Notes under the pieces: model-generated
The model's database searches: none
Told to the model about the DNA's origin: nothing
Seen by the model: only the letters and a program-made list of their open reading frames with translations
Position numbers and translations under genes: made by a program
Shown here: in pieces, positions 36,429 to 49,762 of the stretch
Layout of the letters: each line of letters begins with the position of its first letter
How positions within the stretch are numbered: position 1 is the stretch's first letter
Source of the DNA: Daucus carota subsp. sativus
Taxonomy: Eukaryota > Streptophyta > Magnoliopsida > Apiales > Apiaceae
Length of the DNA stretch: 64,000 nucleotides
Direction: 5' to 3'
NCBI RefSeq assembly: GCF_001625215.2
Contig: NC_030385.2
Location: 30,653,598 to 30,717,597 of the forward strand

Positions 36429-37064
36429 TAACGTTTTTTTGAACATATACCACTTCTATAATTAAGAACGGTCCCATCCTCAAACGTTGGATTGAGGTGG
36501 CAGCTTAGCCCTGTCTTGGGAAGCTAGCCCACTTTGAAAGGTGAAACTCGTTTTAATTTTATCCAGAAAAATATTTGGTTACGTGTTAATTGTTGCTGCT
36601 TCGGTAGTGCTAGTCCATGTCCGTTCCCAAATTTTTTATTTTAGCAATGGTAAAATAATTTACGAAACTATCACCGAAATGACATTGATGGTTGAAGGAT
36701 CGTGTACACAACTTTTAGAAAGTCTCTTTATTCTTAAATTTAATAAACGTATAATATTAAGATCATCAAAAATTAGATATTTGCCAATCCATACATTAGT
36801 TTCATCTACGTTGCATTATAAAATATACTATATTTTTCATACAGGAATTTATAATATTTATTTTTGTTATTATATGTATTTAATATTTATTATTTAATTT
36901 AATTTTAAAAATATATTTATATTAAAATAATATGCATGTTTTAACAAAAATAAGATTTAACAAGTACGTAATTTGTGAAATGTGGACGATATTATATGAT
37001 CCTGGTCATGAAGAAGATTTAACAAGTACGTAAATTGCATCGTCACGCTCCACCGAGGATCACT

Positions 37065-37490
37065 CAATTACTTGAAAACGAAAGAATCGATTATGTGAAT
37101 TGGTAATCAGTATCAGAAAAGTGACTCAGAGAAGGAGCGAGATGAAATCAACAAATTCACTTGACTCAATTATCATGTAATTTTCTCATTCAATTCATTT
37201 TTTTTTAATTCTGTTTATGTATATATGTGTACATGTGATACAATATCAACGCAAGTATACATAGAATTAAAAAAAAATGAATTGAAAGAGGAAATTACAT
37301 GATAATTGAGTCGAGTGAATTTGTTGATTTGATCTCGCTCCCTCTCCGAGTAAAAAAAATGAATTGAAATAGGAAATTACATGATAATTGAGTCGAGTGA
37401 ATTTGTTGATTTGATCTCGCTCCCTCCCCGAGTCACTTTTTCGGGATTGATAACCGATTCACATAATTGATTTTTTCTTGTTCAAAACAC
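37065..37490. mobile_element. Fold-back element with duplicated right arm
   Basis: The left arm (AATCGATTATGTGAATTGGTAATC ... CAACAAATTCACTTGACTCAATTATCATGTAATTT) is matched in reverse by the right arm. The inner ~85 bp of the right arm (ATGAATTGAAA...CTCGCTCCCTC) is present twice in tandem (from ~37278 and ~37360). Non-coding. Confidence 0.65.
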
Positions 37491-40107
37491 CAGTCTCAGC
37501 ATCCGTCGGAATTAGAAGAAGAGAGGGGAATTTTGTTTGATGATCATAAATTTGTGTTTGCTGTTATTTATTTACGGACTCCGTATAAATTGAGATGGAT
37601 ATGAGATGAGGCATGAACATAAATTTTAATTTAATAGTTCTATTAATATTATGAATAAATTAGAATTAATGATGTAATCTTTCAAAAGTAAACATATTTG
37701 TATCGGTTTTTCTATGGTGTGCCCATGGGCACACACTAAGCACCAAAATTTATGAATTTGGATAGTTTCTATTGGCTTAGCTTTTTTAATAATGGTGTAC
37801 CTCCTGCAGTTGCAACAACCACACCAATCAAAACTCTCTAATTTTAAAAATGTTAGTTTGGGATGGAGGGAGTACTGTGACAGAGTTACATTTTTTCTCG
37901 ATAGTGAATATGACTACTTGAAATTAATGTAACGTGTTAATAGATAGCATTAAACAAGTGTACGACCTGTTCGACAAAATGAAGTGTACAATCAATTTTA
38001 AATTTGTGCATGGGAAACAGTTGAATGGCTTAAGAAACACAATTAGCGGTTAAATTAGAACATCCAAGGAATAGCCAAACAGACGCCCTTTATTTCCTGG
38101 AGTGCCTGAACATTAAACTTGTTTTTAACTGAACAAAAGCATTAAAAAAATTAAAATTTTATTCAGACTACTAATTCAACAATCTGGATTTCCAAATATA
38201 ACAACCGGCTTGTCAGTTGAATCTAAAGAAATCCAAGAATCATAACCAGGTCATATACAAAGGCAAGTAGCAATTACAAAAATCTGTTTTTAACCAAGCT
38301 TGATCCGCTTGCTCTCTTCAGAACTTCAGATCTTTCATGTAAGATTCACCAGATACCTGACACAGTCAAACAGATGACTGGTTCTGTATGCAGTTTTTCT
38401 GAATTACTTGCTGAATTTCTACAATTTAATGATCAAAATCATATTAATTCTCACAGTAAAAAGCCTCCTCACAGATACATATAAAATATAATGTATTATA
38501 CTAAACAAAAGTTACAAGTTCTTAAAATAAGGTAGCAGTTCCATAATTTTAGAGCAGATTACATTGTATACACTGCAGAGGGTCCAAAGAAGATTAAGAA
38601 TGATACTAATCACATTTGGAACAAATGGAGGATGGGTACAATATAATCTCAGAAAAACACTTTTAGAAAAAAGATATCAATCTTTAATGTATACTTCATC
38701 GAGTCAACCATGTCAATTCATGATACAGTATAGTTATCTTTGGGATAACATCTAGATAACATCTACTTCTATAGTTATTTTGAATTAACATCATCCTAAG
38801 TTTTCTTAGGAACAAGCTAATATGCTGTTGTACAGCGTATAATTCACAAAATTGAATTAATGATATCATTTTGGTTACTGCTGTTAACTCCTGTGACAAA
38901 ACCGTGACAGTGCTAAGAAGGCATGTGCGTGGGTAGTACTATGTGGCATGTGCTGAGTTGAATGTTGGACAAATGTACACACAAATAAAGACAGAAACTG
39001 GAAGTATTTTGCCGTTCTATCGATTGAAAAAAAGTAAAGGGGCGAAGTGTGCGATTAGGAAAGGATTTGGGGGAAAAACCCTAAATCAAAGAGTTTAATC
39101 CAGCAGTTATTCGTGTGTTTCATGATCAAATCGGTTAAATATAGCACCTTAAAGTATAGACTAGCATTGGTGTGGTTTGTTGTTTGAATGAAATTGAGAT
39201 ATAAAATATATACAACATGTATATATTCACAAACTTACGTAAAAATTATATCAGTTGGTTGCACACAGTGTTTGATACAAAAGAGACATTACATTCCAGC
39301 TAAACATTCCCATGCCATGTGGTTGACGGATTCTGTCAAAAAATTTAGTTAACGGCATTGACCAAAATGATATCATTTATTCATTTTAGTGAGTCGGGTG
39401 AGACTCCGTGGAGATCAGTGACCTACTTCATATTAATAATGACTTTCGTGACTAGTTTGATAATCAAGCCTAAAATATTGAGTGTTGATTTCCCTGTGCA
39501 ATTAACTGGAATGTGCTAGAGCTATTATATAGATAACTAGTGGGATTTTCCTGAGTTTCGTCATTATCTTTTTCAAGATTATTAATTCATAAAACAAAAG
39601 CCATCAAACAATAAATTATTAAAAGTTGCCAGTCTAGACTTCACATAGCCAAACCTAAATTTTCTTTTTGAGTTCATTTCCAACTTACAGTGCTACCTAC
39701 GTGACCCAACAATCAGTATCACATGTTAATTAATTTGAAGATAAAAGACCTTTTTAGGTCACGTTATTGATTTGATCAGATTTGCCAAAAATGAACAGCG
39801 TAAATTATGGCCACATAAATTTTGGGAAATGATTTAAATGTCTTGCACAAACAAATGAAGCAATTAAGAGGATTTCTAAAACACAAGGCAGACAGACTGA
39901 GAGGAAAAACATGTGGACATGCCGGAATGAGATACCCAAACATTTATTTCCTGTATTTTCCTCTCAAATTTAGTTTTGTTTATTTATGGAAAGTCACGTT
40001 CATTACTATAGCAGTCAAGATGTTAGGTATATAACAATAATACACAAGTAATGTAAATATTCAGTGTCTTACCTGCAAAACACAAGGCTCTACCAGATAG
40101 ATAAATG
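37491..40107. other. Intergenic region, no gene seen
   Basis: Isolated MITE ends at 37708 (TTTTCTATGGTGTGCCCATGGGCAC) and 37858 (GGATGGAGGGAGTA). A decayed relative of the 35299 element lies near 39400-39475. The remaining frames are short and unsupported. Confidence 0.45.
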
Positions 40108-43100
40108 CTAAACATGAAAGTTATCTATCATATGGAGAACCACGTCGGCACCATCAGAATTTAACCAATAGCTTTTGACCTAAGTTTGTCATAGAAGATA
40201 AAAGATAAGATGAAAATTAAACTAAGAAGTAACATATTCGTATGCTTCATGAGATTTAGACCATATTAGAACAATATTATTACACACAACACAGGAAGTA
40301 CTTGGGGAGAGCAAGGCCAGCAACCGCACAGGGTCAGGGCCCAAAATTATATACCCCGTCTTATAGTATATGTTTATAGATGGTAAAAGTTAGCAAAAAC
40401 TACTATTATTCCCTCATAGAGAATGATCCCATTAAATAAGAAATATTGGTGCAATAAGAAGTGCAAGATCAACTCATTTGAGGTAAATTATTAAAATTGC
40501 TCTTTACCATCTCCTATGATAATTTATTTTGTCCAAAAAATATTACTCCCTTTGTCCCCCTCATTTCTTTACGTTACTTTTCGGCACGCTTTTCCACACT
40601 CATTTAAAGTATAGTTCCATAATATATTTTTAAAATTTTTTTTCTCGGAAAAAAAATTTGATACTTAAACTTTTATACAAAAAAAGAAAATTTTAGAAAA
40701 AAGATCTACAACTATACTTTATAGGAGCCGCAAAATGCGCGCAAACAGTGAACGTAAACAACCGCGGGGGATGAAGGGAGTATTTAATATTATCATATGT
40801 ATTGTAGCATATAATTTAAGATCCCGATATTGAGATTATGCACGGGGCCTCAAATTCCATTGCCTGACACCCAACAAAATTGGCCAAATGACAGGGACTT
40901 GGTCCTAATGAGATTGTTAATAATATGGTTAAATGATCGACTTCGTCAAAACCAAATTGTCAAAGATTAAAAAGATTAATTATATTCTATATTGTTTCTG
41001 AATCTTCATGCACTTGAATATAATAAAGGCATATAAATACAAGAGAGCCCATCACTGGTGGCACTATCCCCGTTAAGAAGGGATACATGGTTTAAATGTA
41101 AATTAGTATGAAACTACAATTATAAACTATTGCATCACTGCCCAACATATTATAATTTTTGAGTCACTGTTAACTAGTGGATATTACCAAACAGGCAAAC
41201 TAGCAGTCACAACTCTCATTTTAAAATTAAGATAAGCTTTCTTAAATTTGAATAAATATTAATTAATGTTGATTGGTTAATATGTTCTAGTAATAAACTA
41301 AACGCTGGATATTATTGACATGAATCAACAAATTGCTAGAAAAATAATAATAAAGTACAATCATATAATCGAGGGTGCCAGCATTAAGATTCATAAGGAA
41401 TAACTGAACAGAAAACTTAAAACTTACAATATAAGTACTGAAGGTCTGTAGTATCTACTTGTGGCATAGATTTTATAAAAATAATTTGTTCCAATATAAA
41501 GCCTAAGACATTATCTTACCAGATGTTGAAATGTCATGGAAGATAAAACAAAGAAGAATTAGTATTAAGAAATGGCAAGTGAGGTGAAGGAAATAGATAT
41601 ACACAAAATATAGAAAGAATCAAGGAATTTAAAAAAAGAACAGCAACAAGAAAACTCGTAGAAAATCAAGAGGACAAAAAAAAGAAATTGAAAAAGAAAA
41701 AGAAGCAGGTTGATGTAATTCTTGGAAATGAAGGAAACGGGAGGATTTATAAATGGAAACAAAAAAAAAAAAGCAACATAAAATGAAATGCCAAAAAAAA
41801 AAACCAGTTGGGGTATTTAAGAGAACAGAAAACAAACAGAAAAAAGGAGAACAAAGGATATATACTGCTTTAATAGAAAATACTGCCCCTTAATTTTTAG
41901 AATAAATTTTTCAGCAGTAGCACATGTATTTGAAATCTTTTCCAAGAATTAGCAAGAACTGGTAAGAACTAGTAGAAGAATATAAAGTTGATTTCAGGAT
42001 TAATTAGAGAGACTTGCCTGAATGGTGCTGTGTGCAACATATCTTTGCCTACTCTTACCGAAGCTAACATCTATACGCTCCCAAGGTACTTGAGAGAGGC
42101 CTCTGATCATCTCTTCTGCATGTGAAGAACACAAAAAATTTTGCAAATTATAATTTTCACTTATAGATGAACAGTACTATGTATTTACACATTTCAGAGA
42201 AGTATTATATAAAAGATAACTATTAAGATATATCAACTTGGAGATTTATACACTCAATTACTTATGGTGCATTACAAGTGTTAGTTATATGGGAAAAGAT
42301 CATGTGAAGCCTAGAAAACTAGCATCTTTGGAACTAACTCTAGTATATTGTTTAAGGAAATTTATAATGAACTGTTGATTTCTTTTGTTAGGAAAAATTA
42401 GTTTTACTGTTGGTTATTGTTTAGAAGATATGAAGGAATGATCTGGCCAAACTAAGACAGGCAGAGAAACAAAGAATTTGTTTTCTTGGGCCTAGGATGG
42501 TTGATTCTAGATAGCGTTTGGTTCCTTGCTACAATGTAAAAGTTCATATTATTTTAAAGAGAACACACCTAAAATTCATGAGTTTCTATGATAGGAATCA
42601 CAAGATAAGCAGGATACCGACTCCAATACATTAATGTACATCCATGCACATCATAATATACCACATATATATCCAAAACATAAAGATTCCTTAATATACA
42701 CAAAACATAATTTGACAAACCTTCCAAGTCATTTGTCTGCGTGCTGACTGAGGATGATACCTCCCTCTGAATATTTTCAGTTGTTTCTCGGTTGACATAT
42801 ACAATATGTGGGTACTTATCATCCCCGACAAGAAGATCCTTCTAGAAAAAGCGGAAAGGGAAAGAATTTATTGCCATTAAAATTTTCAAGTTCATAAATT
42901 ATAGTGGCGCCAAAGAAACCGACCTCTGGAAGTTCATGCTGACGTCGAATTGACGATGTTCGCCACCCAACCACGTCTTATAGTTGGTTAAGTTAGACGA
43001 TAATACAATTTGGTCATTCTGACAAAAACTCAGGTTTAGGAAAATATAAATAAAAAAGGATACGGTCATGGTTTGCATTTGCATATGCCACACGACGTTT

Positions 43101-46100
43101 AAAAGACCGCAAACCTGATCTACAAAAGTTTGGAAATGATACCATTTACATTCAAGTTTTGCAACATGATTATTTGTGGAAAGTAAAACTATTTAAGTGA
43201 AATGTATGGGAAAAATCCTTGCTAACATGAATTTAAGATCATCCAGGTCATAAACCATTTGGAGGAGGAGAGGCCTGTCATCATCTTTATCAGTTAAAAA
43301 AAGATGCTTCCCAGATCTCCCAGCAATCAAGTGTGCAGTTTGAGAGGCTTGTTTCTCAAGGAAAGGAAGACCGCCGAGGAACGGAAGCTGCCAAAGCAAA
43401 AATAATGATATAGACCATGCATTCTAAATAAAGAATGGCTTGAACAAAGTTAAAAATTAAAAATGAAGCAATAAAAGGACTTGGTACCAAAATAGAGGAT
43501 TTGTCAAGGAAGAAACTGCAAAACATGAAGCCATGACCATGCAATGGGATCAAAGATTCAGTAGATCTGAGCAGGTTTAAGTTTTTTCCTTACCAGCCAG
43601 ATATATATGAAGTTATTTGTGAAACAAATAAGTACTTGTGCTTGTTGCGCCATCTATCAGTGACTTTTCTTTCATTTTTTGTAGCCACTTCTTGGTTCAC
43701 TTTTTTTTTTTTGTGTGTGGAAATTTCAAGTCCACAGTCCATTTATAAAGGAGAGATCTTTGAAGCAAAAGATCAGTGATCTCCACCAAGTTGCATTTAC
43801 TAACGCAAGAAATATATATTATTTAATGATTACCAGTAGTAGAGAATACAAAACTATTTAACAATGAAAAAAGTAAAAGTAAGGGTTAAATAGCTAATAC
43901 ATAAGTAAGCTGGTTAAAAACTTGTAGTTTGGTCATGTTGTTGAAAAAACTTTCAAACACATAACTTTGCTTCATATAATTTTCAATCGAACGATCGTGC
44001 TAACAGAAACTTACACGAACGTTAAAAGTCATTGACTTTTAACGTTCTCCGTTAAAATACCCGTTTACCCGACCCGACCCAATCCTAATCACATTTAAAT
44101 TCAAAATAAAACATAAAACCACGTCTTTTTACATCTATTACATCAGTATCGATTGAGCGGGAAGGAGGAGTGAACTCAGCGGCGATTCAACTTGGTGACG
44201 ACTGAACTCAGCGGCGATTAAGAATGGATTGGATGGGCATGTTTATGTTCTTACGGGGTTGATTTCTTTGTATGCAAATTGCGGAGAGATGGTGCCAGCG
44301 AAATTGTTGTTTGAGCAGATTGAGCAGCCGGATTTGGCATCATATAATGCTATAATTCTCTTTATTAGTGTAACTGCATGGGGGGATGCTTATTATGTTT
44401 GGAATGATGTTTTTGCATTATTGTTCTTGTTCTAGTGATCTTTTTGAAAGATAGCTATATTCCGTTAATGTTTTTAACAGAATTCACGGGAATTACTGAT
44501 ATGCAAGTTTTTAAATACTTCATTAGTTGACTGTGAGCTTTTTTAACAACATGACTAAACTGCAAGTTTTTAACTAGCTTAGTTATGAATTAGCCATTTA
44601 ACCCGTAAAAAAAATAATGAAAACAATAAAATTTTATAATAAAAGCATATAACATATCTGATATGCCTTCCAATATTTCCTTTAACCCCCCTTCATCTAT
44701 TTCCTTTATACGGGTTTTACTAAATGATAGCAAAGTTTTTATAACCACATGTCCTTGCCCGTTATGATCACCACAAGAAAACTACTTATTTACTCGGTAT
44801 TTATTCTTTAATCGAATAAAACTATGTGAGAGTGTGCAGACATTTAACACATATGCGGCACATTTAGATTTAAAGTACAAGAACAAAGAAAAAAAAATAG
44901 TTTCAAAAAAAAAGGACAAAGAAAAAAATATAGATGTAAACATTTAATATACTGATGTACCTGTTTGTTGCCCACTGAACCAAGATGCGGAGTTGCTACT
45001 GTTATGAAATTTATAGGTTCCAATCCAGCAATTTTACCTCCTTGATGCTGATAAAGCCTCCCTACAGCATACCTCGCAACAAGACCTCCCAACGAGTGAG
45101 CGACGAAGGATATTTTGTTTACCGCAGGCCATTGTGTGACAACATCCAATACCTATCCCACAAACAAATCAAGATACATACAGGAAATTCTTAGGCCGGT
45201 TAAATACATAAATAGAGGCAATGACTTTAATGTCAAGTTACTTGAGAATATAAATATATCACTGAACAGTACCTCTTCAGACAACCTCTCGCCCATTCGA
45301 TCTACACCATCGAAAGTCAACTGTAACGAATTGCACTCGCTGCCTGCTCTAACAAAAAATAACATTTCGACCCGGGGTAAGAATAAAAATACCCAAAATT
45401 CAACATCGAGTTAAAACATGTGGATTGTGACTGAAAAGTGGATATTCCAGTTATTCAGTACTGACTAGTCAATAAAAATATTGTTGACTGTATCTGAGTT
45501 ATTGCAACTATATTTAAAGGACAAAACTAAGAATGTTTCTTCAAATGCTTAATACAAGTAAGTTGAACCCACTGCCAGTATACTATACAACCAGCATCAC
45601 ACTATTTTCAGGAATGAATGCTACATTTAATGCAATTGTCATGCTCATTAATTTAATATATAACAGGTTATATGATTTGGTTGGAGGCTACATATTATAA
45701 TGGCGATCAGAAGGGGTATTATTCAAGAATGGAAGTCAGTTTGCTTTTTACAGGTCCAACAAGTAAATATAAGCAAATGATCTGACCAATTATGCTATAC
45801 AAACCTGAATATTACTTGTTATACAAACAACACTACAGACCATAATTAGTATGAGAGTTGCATGTGAATGTTAGGGTAAAGAAATTGAAGCTTAGGTGAG
45901 AGTTTTCTTTTTAAGCCTACTTTTTAAAGCCTTCATAGGTATAGGGTGATTTTAGTAACTTCTTTCTTTTTCAGAGGTTATATGTGTGTAACTCAGTTAA
46001 TGGGTGTGCGTGTCTGTGTGGCTGCCAATTTCGAATATATGAGCCTTCATTTTATGATTCTAAAGTATTATGAATATGTAACAGAACGCTAAGTTTTAAA

Positions 46101-47658
46101 CCATAATAGTTATGTAGGCTGAAGCAGAAACAAGCACTTACGATGAACTACAACTTTGCCAGAAAGCTTCTTTACAAATTGCTCAGCTGCATATCTCCAA
46201 TCTTCAGAACTGAACATTTCAGATGTAAATAAGTAATCTTATGCAGTCTTTCATATATAACAAATCATGCCATCGTAATTATTAATTTATGGCCGGCAAA
46301 AGGCATAATGCATTTGTGTTTGAGAACAAGATAGAGTCAAATAAAGGAAAACTTGTCTGATGAGTAGAAACAGTAGGTATCACAACTTTAATGTAAGCTA
46401 TAACAAAAGTTCATAGCAGAATTTACGAAGTTGATTGAATTCCAAGAATCCCATACAGAACAAACAATTTAACTTAGAATAGTAAGGCTTTTGGCAGAGA
46501 GTAGATTTAATGCTTATCAAACATTGTTCATATACAGTCCCCCTTCCATCGCTAAAGATGATAGCAATAATAATTGTGCATAACTATTGATACCGAATGT
46601 CAACCCGATCCCTTAATGGATACTGATTATCATAAAAGGGTTAGAAGAGAGTCACCATGGGAAATCAATTCCTAGCCCTGAAAAAATCTAATAAAACGGA
46701 AAATTTTTGTACACAGCGAAACTAATTGTGTACAGGTACCTCGTTACTAATGATTAAGAGTAATGACCTAAACATAATAACATAAAAATGGTCACATATC
46801 CCATAACTACATGGACTTGATGCGTATATAACAGAAAAATGTACTTAGCCACCTTCGATTCTGAAACTCTGGCCTCTCTTTGATTAATATTCTCAATCTC
46901 AGATCCAGAAAAGACGAAGAAAATGAAAAAAGGAAACGAATCCTAATTTCCCCAACGAACTTCCATGGAACTATCAATTTACTATAGCTCTCTACAAATA
47001 ACGATTATGACGTCTAGTACGGATGATTGTCATCAACAATAAGCAAAACTATTCGGCTAACAACATTTCAATTCATCTAAAAGCACATAAAAATTGACAC
47101 AAACTTCTCCGTGATCAACTATTTAGTATCGAATCATTCTATAAGTTAGCAGCAAACCAAGCAGCTCTTACAACGTTTTGGCAACTGATTCACAAAAACT
47201 AAAAATTCAGTGCCTTCAAAAATACTAGACTGCAAATTCCACTACTTCAACTCGGCATAAACAATATGTTCTGTGCATAAAAATTCAAATGCGAAATCAC
47301 ATCATCAATCACAAACCATACAAAACACAATAAAAAGTAAACACTAATATTACCTTCCAACAATACCATTGACCATAATGACAAGATGGTCAGCTTGCTC
47401 ATCCGGAGTCGGGTCAAAAACATCCTGGCCGCCAGAAACAGACTCAAGCTGCTCCTTACTGGACCGATCCATAAAGTAAGTCGTGCTTAGTTTACGAATG
47501 AAGTCCATATTGTTATTACCACTCTGGGCCCATACCAATCGATAGTTTCTACTTCTTCTTCTACTGAGTCTGGGTAATGATTGAGGTTGAGGCCCAAATA
47601 AGGAAGATGTTGCAGGAGAAGAAGGAAGCCTAAGCGGAGAATGAGTAGGCAGGGACAT
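40108..47658 (-). CDS. DUF676-type lipase/serine esterase (alpha/beta hydrolase)
   Basis: Ten exons on the minus strand: 47354-47658, 46142-46209, 45273-45346, 44961-45152, 43227-43387, 43064-43119, 42924-42976, 42721-42841, 42018-42115 and 40108-40179. They total 1200 nt, 399 residues. The first ATG is at 47658. The Ser/Pro/Arg-rich N terminus (~1-45) looks like a plastid transit peptide (inference). HLVIMVNGIVGSSEDW opens the hydrolase fold. The nucleophile elbow is AHSLGG with Ser169 (Ala replaces the first Gly, as is usual in this plant family). Further motifs: ATPHLGS, SFKRRVAYANANHD and VPWERIDVSF. It ends VKSYWLNSDGADVVLHMIDNF. Intron 9 uses a GC donor (CAG|GCAAGT). Introns hold a Mutator-like element and a Stowaway. 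Substrate unknown. Confidence 0.92.
40546..40780. mobile_element. Stowaway MITE in lipase intron 9
   Basis: CTCCCTTTGTCCCCCTC at the left and GGGGGATGAAGGGAG at the right, flanked by TA. 235 bp; degenerate ends suggest an older insertion. Confidence 0.75.
43883..44604. mobile_element. Mutator-like element carrying a PPR gene fragment (Pack-MULE-like)
   Basis: Ends GGGTTAAATAGCTAATACATAAGTAAGCTGGTTAAAAACTTG and, in reverse, GGGTTAAATGGCTAATTCATAACTAAGCTAGTTAAAAACTTG: long inverted repeats of at least ~75 bp. Flanks GTAAAAGTAA and GTAAAAAAAA are similar (8 of 10). It lies in lipase intron 4 and encloses GC-richer sequence with gene-like coding potential. No transposase. Confidence 0.75.
44229..44370 (+). 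pseudogene. PPR protein fragment
   Basis: The frame reads HVYVLTGLISLYANCGEM, then AKLLFEQIEQPDLASYNAI: one pentatricopeptide repeat of the plant PLS type plus part of the next (compare the usual LISMYxKCG...AxxxFxxM...DxxxWNAxI pattern). It has no start context of its own and ends soon in non-PPR sequence. It lies inside the Mutator-like element, so it is a captured fragment rather than a gene. Confidence 0.7.
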
Positions 47659-49165
47659 GCGTGGCGGATCAAATTCAGACAATACAACTACTTAGATAAT
47701 ACAGAGTTACTATTACAAATGTTGTCTTTGTCTGTATACGTAGATATGATATGTGTGCTTTTCATGTAAGTATGTATACACGCACGGTTTTATTGTTTGG
47801 CAGAGATTCAGACGAGACTGGAGATCGGTGGACGGTGGTTGACTTGTACTTTTACACGATGCCACTGATTAATTATTCAGCATTTCGGCTAAATAGTCCG
47901 TCTCTTGTTACTTTTCCTGTTTGCCTTGGACACGTTTGCCAACACACATTTTTTATCGTCAATATCTTTAATTTCATATTAATATTAAATAAAAAATCTT
48001 TATTGTATTAAAATACTCGTAAATACTTTATCATCAATATCTTTAATTTCATATTAATATTAAATAAAAAATCTTTATTGTATTAAAATACTCGTAAATA
48101 CGAATCCAACAAGATCACTCATGACTATATTTGGTCTTATAGATTTGACGTAAATTAAACATTTGTCTCATGTTATGAACAGTCCCGACATTTCAAATAG
48201 GAAAAGCTTAAAGAAACAGAGGGAATAGTGGACTTTTATAGAGACTGAAATTTATATAAATTATATAATTAAATATTATAAAAATTTTATTCATAAAATA
48301 AAATGTATAATTCTTTTTAATATTTATTTTTAGTTTATGAGTTATTTCTGGAGCTCATTTTTCATTTTCAGAGCAACAAAGCAGGAAAAGATCAAATTAT
48401 CCTTGCATTAATTTTTTCCCAGAGTTGTTTATTATATATATAGGGGCAGTTTTGTCTTTTTATTTTTCTTTTGTTCTGAAAATAACAAATGTGTTTTGGA
48501 TATAACATTTTTCTTTATGAAATTATAAAATAATAATTTAATTTCCGATCAATATTGATCGATTTGATAAAAAGTTTAGAATGTAAAAAAGATTACCTGT
48601 TAAGTGTTAAGTGCCATCCATCACTTCAATAGTATTTAACTTTAATCATGTGGTTCAACAAAAAAGCTTCATATTCACCCCTCTCAAGTCTCTATCATCA
48701 CATTGGCCATTAACAACATGGCCGCCATAAAAAAATTAATAGTATTAGATTTCAAATAATTATGAAATACATGTCCAAACTTAAATTTAATGTATACTCA
48801 ATTATTTAACAAATTCTAATATGATTACACCATCTGCAGCTGAGACTGTTGTGATTACATCTTCATGGCTTGCACTGCTACAAGTTCATCATCAAATTCA
48901 TCATAGCTGGAGCTGCAGGATTAACTTGCTTCTGGGTATTGTAAACTGCAGTTATAAAAATGTTATTGTCTTCTGCTTTGACAGTAGCTTTCTGTTTATT
49001 ATTGAGATTCCTCTTGCTGACAAAGTAAATAATACTAGTACACCATCAAAGACTAAGCATGTTCTAACAAAACAACATTCATTTCATATGGGCAATGTGA
49101 AATCTATAGCAACTACCATGGTATTGGTAGCATATTCTACATTATACTAATGTGTTGCATATGAA
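47659..49165. other. Intergenic region with a 75-bp tandem duplication
   Basis: A 75-bp AT-rich unit (TTTATC(G/A)TCAATATCTTTAATTTC...) occurs twice at 47952-48101. The 109-codon frame at 48821 has no family resemblance. The lipase promoter should lie just right of 47658. Confidence 0.5.
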
Positions 49166-49762
49166 CTAGTAAGGCCTCTCTCCCACATAATTACCCACTG
49201 GATCATAATTACAAGTCATAAACACATCTCCACTCTCGCAAACCACCCTAGCACACCCCACTCTTCTTGTTGTTTTCCACACTATCTGCGTATAATGTCC
49301 ACATTCTTGTTCCTCTGCGCAACTGTTTGCCGCGTAATTGTAGTATTTTTCTTCTTCTGCCCACGCTTGAACAGCCTGGGTCGGTTTCCAATCAGAGCCG
49401 CTTCCCCAGAAGATGTTTTCACCAAGTTTGAACTCGAATTCTGGGAAGGAATGTATGAGCTCACAGTCTGCTTGTCTCTGTCCAGCCCACCATTTCGCGT
49501 AGTCCTCTAGCTGAGTGTCATAAGTGAGTGGCCACTCCCATTTGGCTGCCCTCACTATATTGTGAGCAAACAGAAACTGGAATTGTTCCGCGACACAATT
49601 CCAGCATAGCTGCTGTGAGATTTTGTATATGGTATTGTTATCTGATCGTAGAGGTGTGATTTTTGGCGGTGGAGTGGAGGAAGTGTTGACAGACAGGACA
49701 GTGTTGTTTGATGAATGTGTGGAGAGGCACAGAATGATCAGGAGAATAAAAGATGGATTCAT
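49166..49762 (-). CDS. PR-1-like secreted CAP protein, copy 1
   Basis: 198 residues, intronless. Signal peptide at 1-~24 (MNPSFILLIILCLSTHSS), then a ~35-residue linker with PPP. The CAP domain starts near 58 with AHN (His67), followed by ENIFWGSG, CGHYTQIVW, RRVGCARVVC and MTCNYD, and ends PVGNYVGERPY. The CAP His/Glu/Glu/His cavity residues appear kept. The C-terminal PxGNYxGxxPY peptide after CNYD fits the CAPE1 defence peptide pattern (family knowledge; processing here is inference). PR-1 proteins are apoplastic, bind sterols and mark salicylate responses. Same strand as the paralogue at 50989. Confidence 0.93.
   Translation of the reverse strand: MNPSFILLIILCLSTHSSNNTVLSVNTSSTPPPKITPLRSDNNTIYKISQQLCWNCVAEQFQFLFAHNIVRAAKWEWPLTYDTQLEDYAKWWAGQRQADCELIHSFPEFEFKLGENIFWGSGSDWKPTQAVQAWAEEEKYYNYAANSCAEEQECGHYTQIVWKTTRRVGCARVVCESGDVFMTCNYDPVGNYVGERPY

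Noticed and set aside
48821-49150. 109-codon plus ORF left of the PR-1 genes
   Set aside because: No recognisable domain and no good promoter or codon pattern.
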